NCBI GenBank assembly: GCA_002345675.1
Contig: DDWL01000006.1
Location: forward strand, 1-64,000
Reading direction: 5' to 3'
From: Bacteroidales bacterium UBA2287
GTDB taxonomy: Bacteria > Bacteroidota > Bacteroidia > Bacteroidales > Tenuifilaceae
DNA: 64,000 nucleotides
Both the position numbers and the translations under genes were made by a program. The notes under the pieces are model-generated. The model made no database searches. It was not told the DNA's origin and saw only the letters and a program-made list of their open reading frames with translations. Of this stretch, positions 1 through 8,016 are shown one piece after another (position 1 is the stretch's first letter; each line of letters starts with the position of its first letter).

Positions 1-890
1 TTCATTTTCTCTCGCAGATTGCGCAAATGACCAATATTTTAAGTTGTTTTCTGCGAAAATCGGCGTTATCAGCGTGAAGTAAAGGTCTGTTTTTTCTTGT
101 TAGTTTTAGGTTGAAATGAAATTGGTAAAAAAAAATCAACAGCGCATATTTAAGCAATGCGAAATGCTCCCACGTGGGGTGCAAGCTTAAGTTGGGCGGG
201 GAAGCCCCGCCAGCGCCATGTCCAAATTAGTATCAGAAAAAAATAGTTCAAAGTTTAAATTCGTTGTAAAAAGTTTAAAAACGAAAAAGCCGCAGGAGGT
301 TCCTACGGCTCGATTCGATATACTATAATAACGACTCAGTTAATGCCCCCTGGTTTGAGAGATTAATCTGTGCCACCAAATGTTTACTATTCTGTTCATT
401 ATTGTATTTGTGCTATATACTAATTTGTGTTAATCTGTGTAATCTGTGGACTTTTCTTCGGTTTGAATATGTGCAAATAAACAAAAAATAATTGAACTGG
501 AGTTAAAAAGAGAGAAATTATTAAACGCGAAGGCGCTAAGACGCAAAAAAAGAGACAACACAAAGGCACGGAGCTACGGAGGCACACGGAGGAATTTTTA
601 AACGCAACGACGCAACGACGCTATTTTATTAATGAAATTCTATTGTGACCTATGTGCCTATTGTGGTGAAATTTTTAAAAGCAACGACGCTAAAAGACAA
701 CACAAAGACACAGAGTGACAGAGGCTCACGGAGTAATATAAAATTTGTGTTAATTTGTGTAATCTGTGGACCTATTTAAATCCGTGTAAATCCGTTCAAT
801 CTGTGTCATCTGTGTTCTATGTTTTCTATGTGTCTATTGTGGTGAAAAAAATTAACTTTGTACCCATAACTGCAATTACTTGCTTTAAAT
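1..890. repeat. Intergenic region built of degenerate dispersed repeats
   Basis: I see no convincing gene here. The first 100 bases hold a degenerate 'ctgcgaaaatc..cgttatcagcgtgaa' repeat. A perfect 7-bp GC hairpin lies at 195-211. From about 400 to 870 there are recurring fragments such as 'gcgaaggcgctaagacgc', 'gacaacacaaaggcac', 'gtgttaatctgtgtaatctg' and 'tattgtggtgaaa'. The same family occurs again near 25960-26090, and in reverse orientation at 43460-43750 and 45010-45420. Short open frames in this stretch follow the repeat units and have no protein-like features. Confidence 0.75.
288..310 (-). terminator. Terminator-like hairpin without an obvious gene
   Basis: AGCCG at 288-292 pairs with CGGCT at 306-310. 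AGGA at 294-297 pairs with TCCT at 301-304, with one C/A mismatch and a 3-base loop. Read on the minus strand, the stem is followed by a T-rich tail (tttttcgttttt), as in an intrinsic terminator. No minus-strand gene lies immediately upstream of it (311-890), so it may end a lost gene or a small RNA. Confidence 0.4.
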
Positions 891-1355
891 ATGAACCTCC
901 CCGACAAACGAATAGTCGATTTTATAAACGAACACCACGTTTTAACGCTGGCAACATGCTTCGAAGAGGAGCCATGGTGTGCCAACTGCTTTTACGTGTA
1001 CCTTCCCGACGATAATTGCCTTGTATTTACTTCTGATAACGACACTAAACACATTAAGTACGCCAGTCATAACATTTTTGTGGCAGGAAGCATTGTACTC
1101 GAAACCAGCATAATTGGTAAAATTCAGGGCATTCAGCTACAAGGAATTATTAGCGAGCCCAAGGATGAATACTACAAAAAAATTCGTAAGGCTTACATTA
1201 AAAAGTTTCCAATTGCAATGCTTATGGACACAACCCTTTGGGTTGTTGATTTAACTCTCCTTAAGTTTACCGACAATCGCCTAGGTTTTGGTAAAAAAAT
1301 ACTTTGGCAAAAAGAACTACTCATAAATCCGTTTACACAAAAGCCCATCGAGTAA
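891..1355 (+). CDS. UPF0306 (YhbP-like) flavin-reductase-fold protein
   Basis: This 154-residue protein resembles the YhbP/UPF0306 branch of the pyridoxamine 5'-phosphate oxidase-like split-barrel fold. The signature is the N-terminal segment with 'HHVLTLAT' followed by 'PWCANCFYVY' at about residues 28-37, then a 'HIKYASHNIFVAGSI' stretch. In E. coli YhbP the equivalent segment reads ELWCANCFYVF. The length is close to the family's roughly 147 residues. The substrate and physiological role of the family are not established, and flavin binding is inferred from the fold. The stop codon overlaps the next start by one base (TAATG), so the two genes are probably translated together. Confidence 0.8.
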   Translation: MNLPDKRIVDFINEHHVLTLATCFEEEPWCANCFYVYLPDDNCLVFTSDNDTKHIKYASHNIFVAGSIVLETSIIGKIQGIQLQGIISEPKDEYYKKIRKAYIKKFPIAMLMDTTLWVVDLTLLKFTDNRLGFGKKILWQKELLINPFTQKPIE

Positions 1356-2365
1356 TGATTCTTGTTACAGGCAGCACGGGCCTTGTGGGCTCCCACTTAC
1401 TTTTCGAACTAGCTAAAGAAAGCCAAGCCGTTAGGGCTCTATATCGGTCGAAGGCTGGAATTGAATCGGTTAAAAAGCTGTTTGCTGTTTACGCACCAAA
1501 TTCCACCGAACTATTCAACTCAATTGAATGGGTAGCATGCGATATAACCGACTACCAATCGGTTTGCAATGCGCTGGTTGGTGTAAAAACCGTTTACCAC
1601 TGCGCCGCAATGGTATCGTTTAATCCCAAAAATGCCGAGGAGATGATTTTCAACAATGTTCAGGGAACTGCAAACGTTGTTGATGCCAGTATTGCTGTGG
1701 GTATTGAAGGTTTTTGCCATATTAGCTCAATTGCTGCTTTAGGCGACGAAAATGCATCGGGGGTGGTTGACGAAACCTGTGGAATGGGAAAACTAAAACG
1801 TAGGTCGGCCTACTCGCGCAGCAAGTTCTTTTCCGAAAATGAGGTTTGGCGTGGGGTTGAAATGGGACTGCATGCAACAATTGTAAACCCTTCGGTAATT
1901 ATTGGCCCAGGCAGCTGGAGTTCGGGTAGTGGGCTTCTGTTTTCAACAGTAAGCAAAGGATTTCCCTTTTACACGCTAGGTATTTCGGGGTATGTTGATG
2001 TTCGCGATGTTGCCGCTGCAACCATTCAACTTACAAAGTTGAAAAAGTGGGGTAACCGTTACGTGCTTAATTCCGAAAACCTGAGCCATCGTGCTGTTTT
2101 CTCGGCCATTGCTTCGGAGTTAAACAAAAAACAACCTCATATTCACGTAAAACCGTGGATGGCCTTGTCGGTAGTTCCATTCGCCTGGATAGTTTCGAGA
2201 ATAACCGGTAAGCAGCCTTTGCTAACCCGCGATACAGCCAAGAGCGGCCATTCGATTACCTATTACTCTTCAAAAAAAATAACCGATGAACTTAGCTTCA
2301 CTTTTACTCCTGTAAAAGATGCAATTAAGCATACTGCCAAAATTTTCAAAAGTGGCTTACTTTAA
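1355..2365 (+). CDS. NAD-dependent epimerase/dehydratase (extended SDR)
   Basis: This is a 336-residue extended short-chain dehydrogenase. The N-terminal Rossmann motif TGSTGLVG (residues 5-12) binds NAD(P). A catalytic tyrosine-lysine pair appears as YSRSK at about residue 153, and CHISSIAALG supplies the upstream serine. A 'NPSVIIGPG' motif follows, as in nucleotide-sugar epimerases and dihydroflavonol reductase-like enzymes. The start at 1355 is preferred because the protein then begins directly with MILVTGSTG and overlaps the upstream stop in a TAATG junction. A longer frame starting at 1304 would add 17 residues lying inside the upstream gene. The substrate cannot be assigned. The 3' end runs into a leftover lgt tail on the opposite strand. 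Confidence 0.85.
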   Translation: MILVTGSTGLVGSHLLFELAKESQAVRALYRSKAGIESVKKLFAVYAPNSTELFNSIEWVACDITDYQSVCNALVGVKTVYHCAAMVSFNPKNAEEMIFNNVQGTANVVDASIAVGIEGFCHISSIAALGDENASGVVDETCGMGKLKRRSAYSRSKFFSENEVWRGVEMGLHATIVNPSVIIGPGSWSSGSGLLFSTVSKGFPFYTLGISGYVDVRDVAAATIQLTKLKKWGNRYVLNSENLSHRAVFSAIASELNKKQPHIHVKPWMALSVVPFAWIVSRITGKQPLLTRDTAKSGHSITYYSSKKITDELSFTFTPVKDAIKHTAKIFKSGLL

Positions 2366-2484
2366 CGCAACCGTTTTCTTTTGAAATGCCCAAACAATTA
2401 GCCCAATACCAATAAGTACAAAGGGTATGCTAAGCCATTGGCCCATGTTTAAGGTCATAGTCGACTCGAAAGCCACCTGTGTGT
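2357..2484 (-). pseudogene. Detached second copy of the lgt 3' end
   Basis: Read on the minus strand this 128-bp piece encodes VAFESTMTLNMGQWLSIP, continues through FVLIGIGLIVWAFQKK, and ends with TVALK and a stop. It is almost the same protein sequence as the C-terminus of the intact lgt at 2661-2770. About 15% of the DNA differs, mostly at synonymous positions. It has no start or upstream body. It is separated from the intact gene by a palindromic element (2485-2660). Its stop lies inside the 3' end of the convergent epimerase gene. Confidence 0.8.
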
Positions 2485-2660
2485 AACCCAATTAAAAATT
2501 TCGTATTTGCTTTTATGTCCCGTGAGGGACATTATATCGGTAGAACTTAAATACAGAATAAAAACACCGTGCCGTTAGGTACGGAATATTCTGTACCTAG
2601 CGGCACAGATAAATTGGGTTTTGTAATATCATCTACCGACATTACGTCCCTAGCGGGACG
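2485..2660. repeat. Nested palindromic (REP/MITE-like) element at the lgt 3' end
   Basis: The stretch contains several nested inverted repeats. AACCCAATT (2485-2493) pairs with AATTGGGTT (2612-2620). GTCCC-gtga-GGGAC lies at 2517-2530 and GTCCC-tagc-GGGAC at 2646-2659. TCGGTAGA near 2538 pairs with TCTACCGA near 2631-2638. GTGCCGTTAGGTAC pairs with GTACCTAGCGGCAC across about 2569-2606. Such multi-hairpin repeats resemble REP elements mobilised by IS200-like (RAYT) transposases, but no transposase is encoded in the window. The right edge supplies the last codons (VPLGT) of the current lgt reading frame. Confidence 0.65.
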
Positions 2661-3445
2661 GCTTTCTTTTGAAACGCCCAAACAATTAGCCCAAGCCCAA
2701 TAAGTACAAAGGGTATGCTAAGCCATTGCCCCATGTTTAGAGCCATTGTGGTTTCGAAGGCTACCTGAGGTTCTTTAATAAATTCAATAAAAAATCGGGC
2801 ACCAAAAATAAGAGCAAGGAAACTCCCAAAAATTAGCCCAGTTCTAGGCTTTGCCTTAGCTTTAAAGTAGATGAAAAGTAGAATTCCAAAGAAAATTAAG
2901 TACGAAATGGCTTCGTAAAGCTGAGTTGGATGCTTGGCAAGGGTTTGATGATCGCGAACAAAAATAACGCCCCAAGGAAGTGTCGTTACAGTGCCATAAA
3001 TTTCGGAATTCATAAAATTGCCAACTCTTATTAAAAAACCTGCAAGGGCAACTGGAATTACAATGCGGTCCAAAACGTACAAATATGGTCGTTTTTGCTT
3101 ACGGCTAAAAAGGTACATTGCTAAAAGAATTCCAATGGCTGCGCCATGACTAGCAAGTCCACCTTCCCAAATTTTTAGTATTTCGAGTGGGTGTGCCAAG
3201 TAGTGCTCGGGCTGATAGAATAGGCAGTGACCAAGCCTTGCCCCAACAATGGTTCCAACTAACATGTACATGGTTAGGCTGTCGAGAAAGCCTTCGGGAA
3301 GTTTTTCAATTTTTACAAATTTTTCGAAAAGCATATAGCCCAGCAAAAACGATAATGCCCAAAGCACACCATAGTAACGAACCGAGATAAAATCAATCGA
3401 AAAAATTTCGGGATTAATGTCCCAAACAATTTGAAGTAGAGCCAT
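2642..3445 (-). CDS. lgt: Prolipoprotein diacylglyceryl transferase
   Basis: This inner-membrane enzyme transfers diacylglycerol from phosphatidylglycerol to the lipobox cysteine of prolipoproteins, the first step of lipoprotein maturation. The 267-residue protein is polytopic and has GARLGHCLFYQ, HGAAIGI, the Lgt signature RVGNFMNSEIYG at about residues 139-150, and HPTQLYEA. The N-terminal block FSIDFISVRYYGVLWALSF supports the ATG at 3445. The final residues (VPLGT) come from a palindromic repeat, and a second copy of the native-looking C-terminus (ending TVALK) lies just beyond that element. The enzyme core is complete, so it should be functional. Lgt substrates in this window would include GldK. 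Confidence 0.95.
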   Translation of the reverse strand: MALLQIVWDINPEIFSIDFISVRYYGVLWALSFLLGYMLFEKFVKIEKLPEGFLDSLTMYMLVGTIVGARLGHCLFYQPEHYLAHPLEILKIWEGGLASHGAAIGILLAMYLFSRKQKRPYLYVLDRIVIPVALAGFLIRVGNFMNSEIYGTVTTLPWGVIFVRDHQTLAKHPTQLYEAISYLIFFGILLFIYFKAKAKPRTGLIFGSFLALIFGARFFIEFIKEPQVAFETTMALNMGQWLSIPFVLIGLGLIVWAFQKKAVPLGT

Positions 3446-3538
3446 TTTACAAACTTTTTAAATTGAAAAACCTTTGTAAAGGTATTAAAAATCGATTACC
3501 CACATACGAAAAAGTGTTGTCTTAACCTTTTTTTAAAC

Positions 3539-3566
3539 TTGCTTCGCTGGTTTTTTTATACTTTTA
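3539..3566 (+). promoter_or_regulatory. Possible Bacteroidota promoter for ribE
   Basis: A TTG at 3539-3541 is followed after 17 bases by TACTTTTA (3559-3566). This differs by one base from the Bacteroidota -7 consensus TAnnTTTG. It lies 22 bases before the ribE start. The spacing is slightly short and the last base is off-consensus. Confidence 0.35.
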
Positions 3567-3588
3567 CACAGAACAAAAAATAAACCTT

Positions 3589-4212
3589 ATGTTTTCTGGA
3601 ATTGTTGAAGAACCCGCAAGGGTTGTCGCGCTGGTTCGCGAAAAGGAGAACCTGCATATTACCCTAACCTGCTCGTTTGCTCACGAACTTAAAATCGACC
3701 AAAGCGTTTCGCACAACGGCGTATGCCTTACTGTTGTTAAAGTTGAGGGCAGTAACTATACAGTAACGGCAATAAAAGAAACGCTCGAAAAGTCGAACCT
3801 GGGTTTGCTAAAGGTTGGCGAAAAGGTTAACGTTGAACGAAGCATGAAAATCGAAAGTCTCCTCGATGGGCACATGGTTCAGGGGCATGTTGACCAAACT
3901 GCTGTTTGCACAAATGTTGCCGAAGCCGACGGAAGCTGGTACTACACATTCGAGTACGATGATTCAATTGGAAATATTACTGTTGAAAAGGGATCGGTTT
4001 CGGTTAATGGAGTGAGTTTAACTGTTGTAAATTCGAAGGACAAATCCTTTCAGGTTGCCATTATACCCTACACCCACCAAATTACAAACTTTCACGAAAT
4101 TAAAAAGGGTACCGTTGTAAACCTCGAGTTCGACATTGTTGGCAAGTATATAACTAAGCTGCTAAAACAATACCTCGAAGGGGGCATGATAGCGAAACTC
4201 ATTGGCAAATAG
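3589..4212 (+). CDS. ribE: Riboflavin synthase, alpha subunit
   Basis: This enzyme dismutates two 6,7-dimethyl-8-ribityllumazine molecules into riboflavin and a pyrimidinedione, the last step of riboflavin synthesis. The 207-residue protein begins with the family hallmark MFSGIVEE. It has two lumazine-binding repeats: the first contains HNGVCLTVV and the second contains VNGVSLTVVN, each with an N-G-V-(C/S)-L-T core. LLDGHMVQGHVDQ links the two halves. The length is standard for the family. The start is fixed by the MFSGIV motif. It lies 9 bp upstream of a histidine kinase gene and is probably co-transcribed with it. No FMN riboswitch was seen in the leader. Confidence 0.95.
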   Translation: MFSGIVEEPARVVALVREKENLHITLTCSFAHELKIDQSVSHNGVCLTVVKVEGSNYTVTAIKETLEKSNLGLLKVGEKVNVERSMKIESLLDGHMVQGHVDQTAVCTNVAEADGSWYYTFEYDDSIGNITVEKGSVSVNGVSLTVVNSKDKSFQVAIIPYTHQITNFHEIKKGTVVNLEFDIVGKYITKLLKQYLEGGMIAKLIGK

Positions 4213-4221
4213 ACCTTTAAA

Positions 4222-5280
4222 ATGAAAAACTCGTCGCCGCGCGAAATTGCCGTTTACATCTCCATTATTGCGTCAACCATTGCTGGAGTTGCAATGGCTT
4301 TTGTGCTATGGGACTCGCCCATTTCGCTAATGCTTGCTGCAGTTGCCGCCGTTCTCTTTATTTTTATTGCAGTATTTATTGTTTCGCAGTATCTGCTAAA
4401 CTCATTTATTTTTCAAAAAATTTACCCCATTTACAAAACCATCCACAACCTTAACGTATCGGGCGACGATATAAAAAAGAAGCTCGAAGATAAGGATGTT
4501 GTTGATGCCGTTAACCGCGAAGTGCTTGTTTGGGCCAATACAAAAATGAGCGAAATAGACAGGTTGAAGGAGATGGAAACTTACCGAAAAGAGTTTATAG
4601 GAAATGTTTCGCACGAGTTAAAAACGCCTATTTTCAACATACAGGGGTATGTACTTACCCTTCTCGACGGAGGACTGGAGGATTCGAATATTAATCGGAA
4701 ATACCTTGAACGCACCGAAAAAAGCGTTAACCGCTTAATTGCCATTGTTGACGACTTGGAAATGATTTCGAAATTTGAGTCGAAGGTGCTAAACCTCGAA
4801 ATGGGAAAGGTAAACATTGTGCACTTGGTCGACGAGGTTTTCGAGTCGCAAGAAATGAGGGCAAAGCAAAAGAAAATCAAATTGCTTTTCGACAGGTCCT
4901 ACGACAAACCTATTTTGGTGCTCGCCGACCGCAAAAGAATTTTTCAGGCACTTGTTAACCTTGTAGCCAACTCCATTAACTACGGAAAAGAGGGCGGGCG
5001 AACGTTAGTGTCGTTCTCCGATATGTTCGAGAATATTATGGTAGAAGTTAACGACGATGGCATTGGGATTCCCCAAAAGGATATCCCTCGGGTTTTCGAG
5101 CGGTTTTATCGTGTCGATAAAAGTCGCTCGCGCGACCAAGGTGGAACTGGACTTGGCCTAGCCATTGTTAAGCACATTATCGAAGCGCACAACCAAACAA
5201 TAAATGCCCGAAGCAACCTAAACGAAGGTACTTCGTTTGTTTTTACACTTCGTAAGTATTCCGAAAAAAATAAGGCCTAA
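4222..5280 (+). CDS. Sensor histidine kinase without an adjacent response regulator
   Basis: This 352-residue kinase has two N-terminal membrane helices (about residues 10-30 and 37-59) with almost no periplasmic loop. A cytoplasmic linker follows, then the HisKA H-box FIGNVSHELKTP (phospho-accepting His near 133). The HATPase_c domain has an N box (LVNLVANSINYG), a G1 box (NDDGIGIP), an F box (FERFYRVDKSRSR) and a G2 box (GGTGLGLAIV). The arrangement resembles PhoR-type kinases. The very short extracytoplasmic part suggests it senses a membrane or intracellular cue. No response regulator gene is next to it, so its partner must be encoded elsewhere. It is likely co-transcribed with ribE. Confidence 0.9.
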   Translation: MKNSSPREIAVYISIIASTIAGVAMAFVLWDSPISLMLAAVAAVLFIFIAVFIVSQYLLNSFIFQKIYPIYKTIHNLNVSGDDIKKKLEDKDVVDAVNREVLVWANTKMSEIDRLKEMETYRKEFIGNVSHELKTPIFNIQGYVLTLLDGGLEDSNINRKYLERTEKSVNRLIAIVDDLEMISKFESKVLNLEMGKVNIVHLVDEVFESQEMRAKQKKIKLLFDRSYDKPILVLADRKRIFQALVNLVANSINYGKEGGRTLVSFSDMFENIMVEVNDDGIGIPQKDIPRVFERFYRVDKSRSRDQGGTGLGLAIVKHIIEAHNQTINARSNLNEGTSFVFTLRKYSEKNKA

Positions 5281-5281
5281 G

Positions 5282-6034
5282 CTACTTCCCGTAACGAATT
5301 TTTTGTGCCAATTTCGATGCAAATACAAACTCGTTTAGTTCATTGTTATCCGACTGAAGGATCTCCTCTTTTGTACCTTCCCACCATTTTTCTCCCTCGT
5401 AAATAAAAATTATTTTATCGCCAATTCCCATAACGGAGTTCATGTCGTGAGTATTAACAAGGGTAGTAATGTTGTACTCTTCGGTTATCTCCTTAATAAG
5501 ATTGTCGATAACAATTGATGTCTTGGGGTCGAGCCCCGAGTTTGGCTCGTCGCAAAACAGGTAAGTTGGATTTAGTGCTATTGCCCTTGCAATGGCAACC
5601 CGCTTCTTCATACCCCCACTAATTTCCGAAGGAAAAAGTTTGTTCGCATTTACAATGTTTACGCGGGCTAGGCAAAAATTTGCTCTTTCAATTTTCTCCT
5701 CAACACTTAAGTCGGAAAACATATTAAGCGGAAACATAACGTTCTCTTCAACAGTTGCCGAATCGAAAAGAGCCCCCCCTTGAAATAGCATTCCAATTTT
5801 TTGTCTTATTTTCTTTTTTTCATCAAACCCAATTTCATTAAAATGGGTATCGTCGTAGTATATATTGCCCTCGTCAATATCGTGCAACCCAACAATCGAC
5901 TTTAAAAGAACGGTTTTCCCCGAGCCGCTTTGTCCAATAATTAAATTCGTTTTTCCCTGCTCAAATTCAGCGGTAATATTCTTAAGAACAGGCCTTCCGA
6001 CGAAAGCTTTCGATATGTTTTCAACCTTTATCAT
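5282..6034 (-). CDS. mlaF: MlaF-like ABC transporter ATPase
   Basis: This 250-residue ATPase belongs to the Mla/phospholipid (MCE-associated) ABC transporters, which move lipids between the inner and outer membranes. It shows Walker A GQSGSGKT (about residues 34-41), the ABC signature SGGMKKRVAIARA, Walker B YLFCDEP followed by NSGLDP, and a conserved switch histidine in VNTHDMNS. Its ATG overlaps the stop of the permease gene by 4 bp (ATGA), indicating coupled translation. An MCE-domain protein (MlaD) is expected as partner but is not next to this pair. The gene converges on the histidine kinase gene with a 1-bp gap. Confidence 0.85.
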   Translation of the reverse strand: MIKVENISKAFVGRPVLKNITAEFEQGKTNLIIGQSGSGKTVLLKSIVGLHDIDEGNIYYDDTHFNEIGFDEKKKIRQKIGMLFQGGALFDSATVEENVMFPLNMFSDLSVEEKIERANFCLARVNIVNANKLFPSEISGGMKKRVAIARAIALNPTYLFCDEPNSGLDPKTSIVIDNLIKEITEEYNITTLVNTHDMNSVMGIGDKIIFIYEGEKWWEGTKEEILQSDNNELNEFVFASKLAQKIRYGK

Positions 6035-6771
6035 GACAAAAGCAGCTGGGTTAGAAGTAGGTTAAATAGAAGAATCATAACACTACTAAAAACAACTGCC
6101 TTGGTGCTCGATTGGCCCACCTCCAACGAACCGCCCTCGACGTAATAACCATAGTATGCCGAAATTGTAGTTATAAGAAAGGCAAAAACAACTGTTTTTA
6201 TTATGCCGTAAGTTATATAGAATGGGATAAAAAAAGCCTGAACTCCATCGATGTAATCTTGCGATAACACTGCACCTGTTGAAACGCCAACCAGCCATCC
6301 ACCTAAAATGCCAACACCCATACTTAAAATACAAAGGAATGGATTAAACAAAACAGCAGCAGTTATTTTTGGTAAAACTAGGTGGTTGGCTGAATTTACA
6401 CCCATAATTTCAATCGCATCAATTTGCTCCGTAACACGCATTGTGCCTATTTCCGAGGCAATGTTACTACCAACCTTCCCAGCTAAAATAAGTGCAACTA
6501 TTGTCGACGAAAATTCGAGTAGAATGCTATCGCGAGCAGCTAAGCCAACAAGATAGGCAGGTAAGAATGGGTTTTCGGTATTATATGCGGTTTGAATGGT
6601 TATAACAGCCCCCATAAAAAAGGAAATTATTGAGACAATACCTATCGACTTAAGTCCTAGTTTGTCAACTTCCTTAACTACCTCTTGAAAAAATATTTTT
6701 CCCCTCTGTGGACGAGCAAAAACTTTTTTGAGAAAGAGAATGTATAATCCTATGGTTTCAACTAGCCTCAT
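6031..6771 (-). CDS. mlaE: MlaE-like ABC transporter permease
   Basis: This is a MlaE/YrbE-family integral membrane permease partnering the MlaF-like ATPase. The protein has several hydrophobic segments and the family blocks SFFMGAVITIQTAYN, ELGTMRVTEQIDAIEIMGVN (the coupling region to the ATPase) and a C-terminal membrane stretch. I chose the ATG at 6771 (MRLVETIGLYILFLKK), about 246 residues, rather than the TTG at 6804, because homologues begin with a similar short amphipathic segment. A TAnnTTTG-like box (TAACTTTG, 6780-6787 on this strand) lies right before this ATG, which would give a nearly leaderless transcript. That box may instead be coincidental. Confidence 0.85.
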   Translation of the reverse strand: MRLVETIGLYILFLKKVFARPQRGKIFFQEVVKEVDKLGLKSIGIVSIISFFMGAVITIQTAYNTENPFLPAYLVGLAARDSILLEFSSTIVALILAGKVGSNIASEIGTMRVTEQIDAIEIMGVNSANHLVLPKITAAVLFNPFLCILSMGVGILGGWLVGVSTGAVLSQDYIDGVQAFFIPFYITYGIIKTVVFAFLITTISAYYGYYVEGGSLEVGQSSTKAVVFSSVMILLFNLLLTQLLLS

Positions 6772-6849
6772 AATGGGCTCAAAGTTATAAAATATTCCAA
6801 ACAAGTATTTAATTAGGTTGAAATACTATTCTCGTTGCACCAATGTTAT

Positions 6850-6857
6850 TACCTTTG
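6850..6857 (+). promoter_or_regulatory. Bacteroidota -7 promoter box for manC
   Basis: TACCTTTG matches the TAnnTTTG consensus exactly and sits 22 bases before the chosen manC start at 6880. No clear -33 TTTG at the canonical spacing is visible. Confidence 0.45.
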
Positions 6858-6879
6858 GCGCAAGTTTAAAAAGATAATT

Positions 6880-7974
6880 ATGGTTAATAAGGAAAATATT
6901 TACTGCATTATAATGGCAGGAGGCATTGGAAGTCGCTTTTGGCCAATGAGTCGAAACAACAAACCCAAACAATTCCTCGATATATTAGGCACTGGATCGT
7001 CGCTTATTCGTCAAACTTTCGATAGGGTTTCAAATTTTTGCAATGCCGAAAACATATACATTGTAACAAGCGAATCACATAAGGATCAAGTGCTTGAACA
7101 TTTGCCCGAAATTAATGTTGAACACGTTCTTTTAGAGCCAATGCGCAGGAATACAGCTCCTTGTATCGCATTTGCCACACACAAAATTGCTCAACGAAAC
7201 CCAAATGCAGTAATTGTTGTGGCTCCTAGCGATCACTTAGTTTTAAACGAAACGGCATTCTTAAAAACAATAAGTACTGCTATTAATTTTGCAGCCGAAA
7301 ACGATTCGCTACTCACAATTGGAATAAAACCAAGTCGTCCCGAAACTGGCTATGGGTACATTCAAATCGGGAAACCCGAAGGGAGTTCGGGTTCAAATTT
7401 ATTTAAAGTAAAAACCTTTACCGAGAAGCCAAATGTCGAAATGGCTAATGTTTTTTTGAATAGCGGAGAATTTTTTTGGAATTCAGGACTTTTTATCTGG
7501 TCACTCCCTGCTATTCAAAAGGCTCTCGATGAGCATATACCCGAAATACAGGCACTTTTTCACGATGCTGTACCACATTTTGGAACCAATAAGGAGTCCG
7601 AAGCTATTGTCAATGTTTATTCCCAATGCCGAAATGTGTCAATTGATTACGGTGTAATGGAAAAGGCAAGCAACGTGTATGTTATTTGTGCCGAATTTGG
7701 TTGGTCCGATCTTGGGACCTGGGGATCTTTGTACTTAAGCTCTAACAAGGATGCACTTAATAATGCTGTTGTCGGCAATAACGTTATGCTACACAATGTA
7801 AAAAACTGCCTTGTAAATATTCCTCAAGAAAAACTCGTTGTTCTCGAAGGACTTGAAGACTTTATAGTTGTTGAGTCCGACGAAATTCTTTTAGTTTGTC
7901 GTAAAGAAAAAGAGCAAGACATTAAAACCTACCTTAACGAAGTTATAGCAGAAAAAGGCGATAAATTTGCATAA
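6880..7974 (+). CDS. manC: Mannose-1-phosphate guanylyltransferase
   Basis: This enzyme makes GDP-mannose from mannose-1-phosphate and GTP, a precursor for capsule, LPS and glycoprotein sugars. The 364-residue protein carries the nucleotidyltransferase motif GGIGSRFWPMSR followed by NKPKQF near the N-terminus. It also has APSDHLV, FTEKP, FFWNSGLFIW and a GWSDLGTWGSL block, all typical of GMP-type pyrophosphorylases. It lacks the C-terminal isomerase domain of bifunctional ManC/AlgA enzymes. The ATG at 6880 puts MVNKENIYCIIMAGG at the N-terminus and fits the -7 box upstream. A further in-frame TTG at 6835 would place the promoter box inside the gene. A strong terminator follows. Confidence 0.92.
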   Translation: MVNKENIYCIIMAGGIGSRFWPMSRNNKPKQFLDILGTGSSLIRQTFDRVSNFCNAENIYIVTSESHKDQVLEHLPEINVEHVLLEPMRRNTAPCIAFATHKIAQRNPNAVIVVAPSDHLVLNETAFLKTISTAINFAAENDSLLTIGIKPSRPETGYGYIQIGKPEGSSGSNLFKVKTFTEKPNVEMANVFLNSGEFFWNSGLFIWSLPAIQKALDEHIPEIQALFHDAVPHFGTNKESEAIVNVYSQCRNVSIDYGVMEKASNVYVICAEFGWSDLGTWGSLYLSSNKDALNNAVVGNNVMLHNVKNCLVNIPQEKLVVLEGLEDFIVVESDEILLVCRKEKEQDIKTYLNEVIAEKGDKFA

Positions 7975-7980
7975 AAAAAA

Positions 7981-8008
7981 AGGCGAACAAGTTGTTCGCC
8001 TTTTTTTT
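7981..8008. terminator. Bidirectional terminator between manC and gldN
   Basis: AGGCGAACAA and TTGTTCGCCT form a near-perfect stem with a very short loop. It has an A-run on the left and a T-run of eight on the right, so it can terminate both the rightward manC and the leftward T9SS operon transcripts. Confidence 0.9.
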
Positions 8009-8016
8009 ATGCTATT

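Noticed and set aside
2..184. Possible 60-residue minus-strand gene
   Set aside because: The sequence is a translation of a known-looking dispersed repeat (ctgcgaaaatc...cagcgtgaa), lacks domain features, and has no promoter or initiation signal.
755..1015. Small plus-strand frame before the UPF0306 gene
   Set aside because: It is composed of repeat DNA and then overlaps the real UPF0306 gene in another frame.
2485..2660. Riboswitch or structured leader
   Set aside because: The hairpins lie between convergent 3' ends and resemble a mobile palindromic repeat, not a leader of any gene.
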